A stretch of DNA of 64,000 bases from Notamacropus eugenii (Eukaryota > Chordata > Mammalia > Diprotodontia > Macropodidae). Positions 22,840 to 33,900 of the stretch are shown here, one piece after another. Within the stretch, counting starts at the first letter, position 1, and the number at the start of each line of letters is the position of its first letter. A program made the translations under genes and the position numbers. The notes below the pieces were generated by a model that saw only the letters and a program-made list of their open reading frames with translations, had not been told where the DNA came from and made no database searches. The DNA lies in the NCBI RefSeq assembly GCF_028372415.1, contig NC_092874.1, forward strand, positions 57,759,865-57,823,864, given 5' to 3'.

Positions 22840-22985
22840 ACCCAAGGTAGTGGAGTGGATAGAAAGCGAGCCTCAGGGCAAGACCTGAGTTCAATTCCTG
22901 CTTCTGACGTGCTGAATTGCGACCCTAGGCTAGTTGTTACAACTCTCAAAGAATATAAATTGCAAAGATGTTGACCAGTATTAGT
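22840..22985 (+). mobile_element. tRNA-derived SINE fragment
   Basis: 'aggtagtggagtggatagaa' (A-box region) and 'gagttcaattcctgcttctg' (B-box) are visible; the 3' half is lost. Confidence 0.65.
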
Positions 22986-23099
22986 AGAGGGAGTTCACTC
23001 AACTAGAAGTTTCTAATACCAATGAAACCAAAGGTCCTCTAGTCCTCAGAGAGAAGGAGTGATGACTCAGGGACACAACCATATTTTATAACAAGAACT

Positions 23100-24060
23100 A
23101 AATTGCATAGACCAATATGAGAAATGCATGATTACTTGGTAAATGAGTCTTTCTGATGTGCATGACAAGAGACTTCTTTAGGAAGAAATGGGACCTGAGC
23201 TTGGCTTTGAAGACAAGGATTTCAATAGGCAGAAATGCAGAGAACATCCAGTTCAGCCAATACACAGAAGCAGGAAGGGTCAAAGATAAAACTAAAGTTT
23301 TATAATTGGAGACCAAATGGAAGTGCTCAAGATAGAAATCATAAAATAAAAAGGAGGGGGCAAGTTTTGGAGGAATGAAAACTTTGGCTTTGGATATGGT
23401 GACTTTGAAGATATGTTGACTAGTGAGATGACTAATGAAGATAGCATTTAGGCAGAGATCTGGCAAACAGTCTGGAGCTCAAGAAACAGCAGGGCTAGAT
23501 AGAGATCCGGGAGTCATGTGAACTATGGTGATAGTTGACATGACTAAGTAAGATGGCTAAAGAAGAGAATGTGCAGAAGAGAGGCAAGGACAGGACGTTG
23601 GGAAATATCCATTTTAAGGAACAGAGGATGGGAAGAGGATGAGTAGACAGCAAAGAAGAAAACGGAGTAAGCTGGGGAATAGAAGAATCAGGACTATGGA
23701 ATGTCTTAAAACCAAGAGACACCGGCTAAGAGAAGGAGGTGGTCAATAATGAGAAAAGCTGCAGAGATGTTAAAGCAGATAAAGACTAAAAAAAATAAGT
23801 TAATGGCTCTCAGGGTCAGATCACGAGTTTTAATACCAACAGGAGTCTTAGAGATTATCTAGCCTAACATTAATTTAGCTACTGAGGAGATGGAGGCAAG
23901 TGCACATGTAGACAGCTCAGTTCTGTCAAAGAAGAGGGCCAGCTCATTGTCAGAAACTAGGGGAAAGGAAGAAAGAGTGGAAGATGATGTCAAGAGGTTT
24001 TGAGATAAAGAGAATGGGAGAAGATGCCCTGGGATTAAGCAGCAGAAGCAGGTCTTTTGA
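23100..24060. other. Intergenic, old repeat-like purine-rich block
   Basis: GA-rich text ('gacctgagcttggctttgaa', 'gacaggacgttgggaaatat') resembles old interspersed repeats, but I cannot name one. No gene seen. Confidence 0.35.
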
Positions 24061-24274
24061 ACTCAGGTCTTTTGGCTCCAAATTCAGCATTTGTTTCAGC
24101 GTGCAAATGATTCTCCATTGGTAAATTTTGAAAGAACAATTTCAGCAAAGGGATGGAGAGAGAAATCAGATTACAAGCAGCTGAAAGGAAATTAGGCTGT
24201 GAAAGACATATTTAATATAATGTTTTCAAGAAATAAAATCAATACCTCAAGAAACAAAACAAAAACCAAGATGC

Positions 24275-24841
24275 ACATTAAAACAACTTATCTTTATTTA
24301 GCATACAAAAATAGACAATTAATCAATGACACTGTTAAACACATTTAAAAAAGATCTCCCCACATAATCTGCTTCATGTAGAAGTCTTTTTTTTTTTTTT
24401 TTTTTAGAATATATCAATGTTCCTAAATGTGTGAAGGTCACTATATGATACCTGTATCTTAATTCATTTACTCAAGGGACACATTTTTAGAACTTACTAT
24501 TAATTTGCATATTTAAATTTATGATATATTCTTCACATTCAGTATGAATAATAATGGCCTTATTCTATAAAACAGAGTAGATAGTAATGAGAAGTTTAAA
24601 GGGAAGTAAAACTCAGTATCTAGCCAAGAACTCTGATTACAGTAAGTGGTTAAATAAATATTTTCTAAATTAAATTGATAATATTTTTACAAGGTACATT
24701 AAGTAACTTAAAATTTCAAATTTTAAAAGAAATTTAACCATGTGGTCGAACCTGTTCAAAATAATTTTAAGTATAAAAATTTCATCATCCTCTTCTGAAC
24801 ATGACGGAATATCATTACCATAATCTGGAAGTATGTCACAA
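24275..24841 (-). other. TRDMT1: Probable TRDMT1 3' untranslated region
   Basis: After the stop, the sense strand is AT-rich and without repeats apart from an A-run (T-run at about 24386-24404 on +). AATAAA (complement of 24293-24298) is the candidate polyadenylation signal, giving cleavage near 24275. The end is inferred; earlier alternative signals cannot be excluded. Confidence 0.4.
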
Positions 24842-24942
24842 TTACCCAAGCATGATTTTGATGAGTTTGGACACTACATGTACATTAAGACTATTCCCAA
24901 GTAGGCGGTAACATTGTTTCACTGTTATCTTCTCAGGAAATC
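24842..24942 (-). CDS. TRDMT1: TRDMT1 terminal coding exon: motif X and stop
   Basis: The exon is 101 bp: GA completing Gly, 32 codons, TAA. It reads FPEKITVKQCYRLLGNSLNV, then HVVSKLIKIMLG. GNSLNV is motif X of the SAM pocket. Human has KQRYRLLGNS, so the first Arg is Cys here (TGT, a possible CpG-decay product of CGT). The C-terminus reads KIMLG instead of KILYE. The acceptor is ctctag, preceded by a 90-bp pyrimidine-rich tract on the sense strand. Confidence 0.95.
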
Positions 24943-27900
24943 CTAGAGACAGAGAGACAGAGACAAAGAGAGAAAAAGAAAGGATGGGGGGGGGCGGTTG
25001 AAGGCAGGGGAGGCAGAGAGAGAGAGAGAGTACAAATATTTATAAGATTGAATTTCAGACACATAAGGATCTATTTATTAAATGTAAGGGATGCAAAATT
25101 ACACAAATGACTTAATGAAACTCAACAAATGAGATTTCTGAACATGCAATTCATGTAATGCCTCCATGACCCTGTGGCTGCCATTAGTTCACAATTGTGT
25201 CTCCTGCTCTGCCTCCACAAGTTGCCTCTTTACCTTTTCTATATCTTTCAACATTTTTTTTTTAACACAATGCTCCATAAATCCTATCTGCATATACTCA
25301 AAGTCATGTTTTCACTGCAGAACACAAAAGTCCAAATTTCAATCTTAAATATTATTCTGAGACATGTCCTCTTTACATAGGGACTAACTCCGTAGATCAA
25401 CATAATATTGAGGTTACACTTTGGACAAACATTACTATAGCAACCACACGATGAAAGGCTAATTAAGTATATAAATTAAGGTCAACTAAATTAAAGAACA
25501 TTAAGAATAGTAAGACAATATTTATTTAAAAATATCAAGAGTCAAGATGTGGTCATAGAAAAGCTGCTATGTCAACAATTCAGGGACTATTACTGAAAAT
25601 AAAATAACTTAGAGAAAGTATAGTGTGATAAAGTATTATACTCTGTAACTGCTATAATTCTGCAGCATAATCCCTCAACCTGATCATGAATCTGTTTTTT
25701 CAAAAAATATGAATTAGGAAATAAAGAACTCACCTCATCTCAATTATAATTTAATTTAAAGTAATTCCAGGTTTATAAACAGGACAACTTTAATAGTCCC
25801 CAAAGACAATATTTTGTTACAATTAAGGCAGAAGACACATAACATTGGACTTAAATAAAAACTAAAATATTACAAAGAATAATAAAAAACCAGAATATTT
25901 CACTGATTATCTTCAATTCCAGAAAGGGACTTCACCCCATAATGTGGGACAGATACTTCAGAAATATATTCACTAATCACAAACAGAACCAAGACAAACA
26001 GTATGATAGGACTTCCGTAAATCCATCACCACAACTAAAAAAATAATTCAAAACACATCAAATTCTGATTAGCGGTCAATAGGGTGACCTATAAATATAA
26101 AAACAGTGATAATGTTCATCAGTCATTTTATAGTTCCCCTTAGCATACAGATCTATCAACATTTCAGTGACAGATAATTTTGGTGGTAGGGGTACTCTTT
26201 CCACCAAGGCAGATCACAGCCCCTCCACAATGGTAGGCAGTCTTTGAGAGTTTCTGTACGCATAAATTCATTACAGTGTAGCCAATGGGACAATGGGCTT
26301 CTCCCAAATTCAGCTAAATTAGTTATTAAACAAGAGTTACACTGTCCATTGCTAAGCTTATCATTCTGAAGCTTTTCTAATTTGATAAAACCCAAGGTCA
26401 CCTTCACATCAGGAGACCCTGAAGCAGGTCTTAGGTGGAAGCAATACACATACATATTCATGTATGTGTTTAAATGTATACATGTGAGTGTATATATATG
26501 TATATGTATACACACTCATGTATATATATGCTTACATATATATAAAATAAATATGCTTTTAAAATGTGATTTAAATGACTGAAGCGTATATTTCTAAATC
26601 TCACAACTATCAAAAAGACCTGTTCCTTTTACACAAATAACATTATTTCCCTAAATAAAATCCAAAAACAAAGTTGAGAAGAAAGATTTTATCTATAAAT
26701 GTTATGAATGCAAATGTCTACTGCCCCCCTCCCTAGCGCTCTCCCAGTTTGAGGGGAATTAAGGGAAGATGGGAGCTATTCTCGTGTTACAGATGGATAA
26801 CAGCATACTGAAATCAGTGATTACCTGCATTGTACTCACCAAACTCTGGAGGAAATCCATGAAGGTTTGCTATTTCTCTGGGGGTAAAATACCGCAATTT
26901 AAGCATTGACAACTTCATGAGCTTCTCTTCTTCTGACAAGGTATCAAGAGACACGTACACATTTTCAATCTGTAAATACATCAGATATCAAAAGTGTATG
27001 TAATTGCTTTTAAGAAAAATTGCTGTGTAATATTGTAGAAGAATACAGACATATCTTCTATTATCAGTAAGGTTACAAAGTGTCCCACATTGAGTAAAAT
27101 GGCTTAGTACCCTAAACTGCGTCATAAACACATTAATGCCAACAGAAACTAAAAAAGAAATAAATCATAGTGCAGAAAAAGCCAGGACATTTTTCTACTG
27201 TAATTATCAGCTATGCTTTTACTCAAACATTTAACCACAGAACTGTAAACTGTTGCCGAACACAAGATAAAAGAACCATAGGAAAAGGGGCATGGACTAT
27301 GCCAGGAGAAAACATCAGCAGCCTCCAACAGCTTCACAAAGCTAAGAAGAGGAACATGGTAGCTTGTGCTGTCTATCACCCATTTCACCAACTAATGACA
27401 ACCTCTTCAAGTGACAAACTGCATTAAGTAAACTCATTTATCAGATCTAGAAATTTAGTTGACTTTGATGACATTTTTAATGAGGGTAAATTTATATTAA
27501 TAGCAATGTTTTAACAGGACAGAGAAGAATGCACTGAAACCTTGCTACTATTTATAGTAGAATTCAGTACAAGACCGATCCGATTTCAATTCCATTCACT
27601 GAAATTTAGGGCTGAAGTCCCAAAGGAATCTTGTTAAAAATTGGACTTCACTGGAAAGCAGTCCTTAATAACACAGACCCAAAGGTATATAAGTGAGGCT
27701 CCAGTGTAAAGTCAGTAGAAGTACAAGGTGTTGGCAGAATATTTACTAATGGAGACAATATTGGGGGAAATAAAAAGAACTGCATGAAATCATAAAAATA
27801 ATTGTAGGTACATTCTTAAACCCAACAAACACTAAATTTAAAAGGTTCTATAATAATTAATATTTTGAATATGTAAGATAGCATTTTTTTCCCATGCAGA

Positions 27901-30900
27901 AAGATGATTTTTTTGGTCCAGGGACCAATCTCCCCTGACAAACATTAGAATTCATGAGTAACTGACAGTCTTGGGCATTTCTGGGGGGAGGGGGAGGTGT
28001 GAGAGGGGGAGGGCTGCTGCTGAGGATCAGACAGTCACTAAGTGTCAGAGGCCAGGCTGGGGTCTTCCTGACTCCAAGACCTTTCACTGATATGCCATGA
28101 TGTTTCTCAAGATTATGCAGGGACATGTAAAATTAATGCCAAATAATATTCAGATAAACACCTTTAAAAGCAGGGAAGACAATTTTAAGAACTTTATGAC
28201 GGAGTACGTTTAAAGATTTTAATGAGATTTGAAAATGTATAAATTACCTGTACATTCTCAGCAGTTTGCAAGACAGATCCAGTCCCTTCTACATAGCTTC
28301 CGTAGCTAAAAAATGAAAATTACTTAATATATATGTCAATGTAAACTATTTAGTTCAGAACTGATGGATGCCACATTTCTACCTAGGAATGCTTCCAATA
28401 ATCTCAATACTAAAAAAAGCGGTTCAATTATTCAATCGTATTCTGACTTCTTTTCCTTGTTTTCCATTTCCTTCTTCAGCGTGTCCCCATTTTACAGAGG
28501 AGGAACAGGAGCAAGAAGGGGGTTCAGTGTCTTACTCAGGGTCAAACAGCCAATAAGTGTCTGAAGCTAATTTGAACTCACATCTTTCTGACTCTAGGCC
28601 CAATGCTCAATCTGCTGTACTATCTAGATGTCCCCATCCCCAAACTAAATCACAAGGGAGAAACGCATGAAGCCCTTCCATTCAAACTTTCTCAACACTG
28701 TAGTACTTTCAGAACTGTTTTAAATACCCATCATCATTTTAAAACATCCACATATCCTACTATATTCTATAACATTCATTAAGAGTTGACCAAATAATGA
28801 GAGTCAGTATTGGGCTTACTGAAACAAAAAAATGACTTGTTAAAATTGCTTTCCTATTCATAACACTTATTTCATGATAAATGAATGAAAAAAGAATTCA
28901 TTAGGCACTTAACTATGTACCAGCACTGGGTTAAGTGCTCTACAGACAGAAAAAGATAACTTCTGCTGTCAAGAAGTTTAAATTTTACTAGGGAGAAACA
29001 ACACATGGTGGGGGCGGTTTAGCCAGGATTGTGGTAGTAAATGTTTAACAACCAGCTCTTGGGAAGGGGGAAGAGTGTACACATGACACGCTTTTAAATT
29101 TAATCTGCATTATTAACATTTTTTCCATCACTTTCTTAAGCCTAAATCATCAACAGAACGATAAATCAAGCCCTAATTTTTAGTGTTTGCAGATTTTTGA
29201 GGTGTAAATGCTCACAATGAAAATTTAACAATTAGTTATTGCAAGCTGTGCAAGCTATTTTGAGCACACTCCTGCCTTCAGCCCATTATAAAGGATTCAG
29301 GTCATAAAGTTGACTGCCAAATTGTGTCCCTGCCGCATAAGTAATGGCATGGAATGAATCTCTGACCACAACACACTAAGTCTGTTAGCTACATCATCTA
29401 ATGCCACCATTGTGAGAGATCTCTTTGACTCCTTCCCCCTACCCAAAGTCCCACATACAACTACATATGAGTCCTTTCAATTCTATCTTCACAACATATT
29501 TATTAAAAATAATATAACTGGGGGGCGGAGCCAAGATGGCGGAGTAGAAAGACGCACATACACATAGCTCCGAACCCACAACCCATAGAACAACTACAAA
29601 GAAGTAACTCACGGCGAATTCTGCACCCAGAGGCCACAGAACATTGGAGCGAGGGAGATTTCTGTTCCGGAGAGACCTGCAAACCTCTCGTAAAAGGTCC
29701 TTCGTGCTGCGGACTGGGCGCCGGGACTGGGAGCTGAGTACAGCCCTGCCGTGGCCGCAGCACCGAGAGGAACAGATCCGAGCGGGCTTCAGGGACGGGA
29801 TCTCCAGCGGCCGCACAAGTACCTCCACCCACAGGTGACGGGGGTCGGTGAGAGAGTCCCTTTGGCAGGTCGAGGGGGGAGTGGGGTGCCCCCATGGCTC
29901 GGGCCCCCTCGGGAGACAGAAGCTGAGGGGCAGCGGCAGACCAGGGCTCTCCAAGCAGGCAGGAGCCTGGATCCATTGTTGAAGGTCTGTGCATAAACTC
30001 CCTGAGGGAACTGAGCCTGAGAGGCAGCCCTGCCCTCACCTGAGCATCTGAATTTAATCTCACACTGAATAGCAGCCCTGCCCCCGCCCAAAGCCCTGAG
30101 GCTGGAAGCAGCATTTGAATCTCAGACCCCAAACACTGGCTGGGAGGATCAGGAGGTGAGGTGGGTGTGAGGAAAATATTCAGAGGTCAAGTCACTGGCT
30201 GGGAAAATGCCCAGAAAAGGGAAAAGAAATAAGACTATAGAAGGTTACTTTCTTGGTGAACAGGCATTTCCTCCCTCCCTTTCTGATGAGGAAGAACAAT
30301 GCTTACCATCAGGCAAAGACACAGAAATCAAGGCTTCTGTGTCCCAGCCCACTCAATGGGCTCAGGCCATGGAAGAGCTCAAAAAGAATTTTGAAAATCA
30401 AGTTAGAGAGGTGGAGGAAAAGCTGGGAAGAGAAATGAGAGACATGAAGTCAAAGCATGAACAGCAAATCAGCTCCCTGCTAAAGGAGACCCAAAAAAAT
30501 GTTGAAGAAAATAACACCTTGAAAACTAGCCTAACTCAATTGGCAAAAGAGGTTCAAAAAGCCAATGAGGAGAAGAATGCTTTCAAAAGCAGAATTAGCC
30601 AAATGGAAAAGGAGATTCAAAAGCTCACTGAAGAAAATAGTTCTTTCAAAATTAGAATGGAGCAGATGGAGGCTAAGGACTTTATGAGAAAGCAAGAAAT
30701 CACAGAACAAAGCCAGAGGAATGGAAAAATGGAAGATAATGTGAAATATCTCATTGGAAAAACAACTGACCTTGAAAATAGATCCAGGAGAGACAATTTA
30801 AAAATTATGGGACTACCTGAAAGCCATGATCAAAAGAAGAGCCTAGACATCATCTTTCATGAAATTATCAATGAAAACTGCCCTGAGATTCTAGAACCAG

Positions 30901-33900
30901 AGGGCAAAATAAATATTCAAGGAATCCACAGAACACCGCATGAAAGAGATCCAAAAAGAGAAACTCCTAGGAACATTGTGGCCAAATTCCAGAACTCCCA
31001 GGTGAAAGAGAAAATATTGCAAGCAGCTAGAAAGAAACAATTCAAGTATTGTGGAAATACAATCAGGATAACACAAGATCTAGCAGCTTCTACATTAAGG
31101 GATCGAAGGGCATGGAATAGGATATTCCAGAAGTCAAAGGAACTAGGACTAAAACCAAGAATCACCTACCCAGCAAAACTGAGTATAATACTTCAGGGGA
31201 AAATTTGGTCTTTCAATGAAATAGAGGATTTTCAAGCATTCTTGATGAAAAGACCAGAGCTGAAAAGAAAATTTGACTTCCAAACACAAGAATGAAGAGA
31301 ACCATGAAAAGGTGAACAGCAAAGAGAAGTCATAAGGGACTTACTAAAGTTGAACTGTTTACATTCCTACATGGAAAGACAATATTTGTAACTCTTGAAA
31401 CATTTCAGTATCTGGGTACTGGGTGGGATTACACACACACACATGCACACACGCACACACACATAGAGACAGAGTGCACAGAGTGAATTGAAGAGGATGG
31501 GATCATATCTTAAAAAAAAATGAAATCAAGCAGTGAGAGAGAAAGATATTGGGAGGAGAAAGGGAGAATTGAATGGGGCAAATTATCTCTCATAAAAGAG
31601 GCAAGCAAAAGACTCATTAGTGGAGGGATAAAGAGGGGAGGTGAGAGAAAAACATGAAGTCTACTCTCATCACATTCCACTAAAGGAAAGAATAAAATGC
31701 CTACTCATTTTGGTATGAAAACCTATCTTACAATACAGGAAAGTGGAGGATAAGGGGATAAGCAGAGTGGGGGGGGATGATAGAAGGGAGGGCATGGGGA
31801 GGAGAGTGCAATTTGAGGTCAACACTCATGGGGAGGGATAGGATCAAAAGAGAATAGAAGTAATGGGGGACAGGATAGGATGGAGGGAAATATAGTTAGT
31901 CCTATACAACACAACTATTATGGAAGTCATTTGCAAAACTACACAGATTTGGCCTATATTGAATTGCTTGCCTTCCAAAGGGAAGGAGTGGAGAGGGAGG
32001 GAGCTAAAGAAGTTGGAACTCAAAGTGTTAGGATCAACTGTAATGTTCTTACCACTAGGAAATAAGAAATACAGGTAAAGGGGTATAGAAAGCTATCTGG
32101 CCCTACAGGACAAAAGAGAAGACAGAGACAAGGGCAGAGAGGGATGATAGAAGAGAGAGCAGATTGGTCATAGGGGCAATTAGAATGCTTGGCGTTTGGG
32201 GGGGGAGGGGAGAAAAGGGGAGAAAATTTGTAACCCAAAATTTTGTGAAAATGAATGTTAAAAGCTAAATAAAAAAAAAATAAATAAAAAATAATAAAAA
32301 TAATATAACTGGGAGGGTTTCACTCTAATGGTGCACGGATCTGACAAATATAATTCTTTGTAACTTCAAGGCACAAGGAAAAGAAGGGCGTTAAGGAATT
32401 CAGCCATCCAACCATCTATAGAAATCCCGTTTCTGCCATGAGTAATTAAGATCCTCTGAAGGTCACCAAACAAATGGCATTGTCCCTTATAAGCACTTTT
32501 GTGGGTTGTGCACATAATGTTCTGCCAAAAGAAATTTTCACTCATGTTCTATTGGACCAAAAAGCGAGCAATTAGAGAAAATTAATTCTAACAGAAACAA
32601 TTTCCAAAACATGACACTTGTTTGAAGGGGAATCAAAAAAGTTATGGCAAATAAGACCAAGATATTTTTGACCATCAATAGAGTCTTTCTGAAGCTTACC
32701 CTTTTGTAAAGCACGTCGATCTCCTGCAAGTAGGCTGAACAATGTCTAATAGAAGAGCATAGCGTAACAAGGCCTTTGGTGGCAAAAAGTACTGACTCAT
32801 ATCATCGTCATCCTCAAGAAAATCTTTTAACATCTGAACAGAGAGATCACTGTCCTGCTGAAGTTTTCTCTCTATTTCTTCTGCAGTTTCCAGTTTGAAA
32901 AGGAATGTCTCTTTACCAGAACACTGTGTATTGCCATCACAGTGAAGGTTTAGTTCCATTTTCCTCTTGTCACTGTTTTTCCTGACATCTACAGTAATTG
33001 TGTGCCTTTGTGAATTTGCAGATTCAACTGTGGGAAATTCAACCAATACCTGATATGAAGTAAAAAGATGCAAATATTTTAAAAAATAAAAGATAAATCT
33101 ATGACTACTACCCAATGAATTTAAACGTTTGCCTTAAAAATGATAAGCTATAGCCAAGAATTGAAAATCGAGGGAATGCTCATCAGTTGAGGAATGGCTG
33201 AACAAGTTGTGGTATATGAATGTCATGGAATGACAAAGAGGCAGACTTCAGAAACACCTAGATAGACTCATATAGACTAAAGTGAAGTGACCAGAACCAG
33301 AAGAACATTATACACAGTAACAACCATAGTATGCAAGGACTGTTTTTTATAGACAATCCTTCACAGTGACACAAGGACCTAAAACATTTCCAAAGGACTC
33401 ATGATGCAAAATGCTATCCACATCCAGGTAAAGAAACATGGAGTCAGAATGCAGAATGAAGCAGACTATTTTCTCTTTTGTTATGTTTGGTTTTGTTTAA
33501 TTTTACTCATGGTTTCTCCCATTCATTTTAATTCTTCCATGCAACATGACCAATGTGAAAGTATGTTTCATAAGAATGTATGTATAGAGTCCATATAAGA
33601 CTGTATGCTGTCTTGGGAAAGGAGGGGGAGAAAATTTAAAACTTATGGAAGTGATTGTTGAAAATTAAAAATAAATAAATAAATTTGGAGGGAAATAAAA
33701 AATAAAAAAACCATCTGGAAGACCATAAAAAATGATAAGCTGCAACGTTTTGTCACTTTTTCAGTGACAGTCCTTTGAAAAGACACATCACATGGCCCAA
33801 GAAACAGTCATCCATTTTTAAATGTAGTCAGCTAATGTAATATATGAGAATATTGTGCTCTCCCTCAGTAAAAGAGAGAAACTGTCTAGCAACGTCTAAG

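Larger units (their letters stand above)
29520..32294 (+). mobile_element. Full-length HAL1 (half-L1) retrotransposon
   Basis: The element starts with the GC-rich GGGGGGCGGAGCCAAGATGG typical of marsupial L1 5' ends. It has an untranslated leader (to 30206), an intact ORF1 (30207-31295), a 3' region of about 970 bp with a (CA)n patch, and an A-rich tail (about 32262-32294). There is no ORF2 (endonuclease/reverse transcriptase), so this is the HAL1 structure, which depends on an L1 partner. It is flanked by a perfect duplication, TAAAAATAATATAACT (29504-29519 and 32295-32310), with the insertion point at a classic TT/AAAA site. The intact frame and perfect duplication suggest recent insertion. 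It is antisense to TRDMT1, inside the intron between coding exons 8 and 9. Confidence 0.93.

Noticed and set aside
26156..26515. 119-codon minus-strand open frame in the last TRDMT1 intron
   Set aside because: Begins in a TA/TG microsatellite and resembles nothing in the methyltransferase; the exons on either side join in phase.
27981..28012. Possible G-quadruplex
   Set aside because: The middle loop would be about 10 nt, longer than in standard quadruplex rules; too weak to list as a feature.
29503..30132. 209-codon and 171-codon minus-strand open frames
   Set aside because: They are antisense to the GC-rich HAL1 leader; open frames are expected by chance there.
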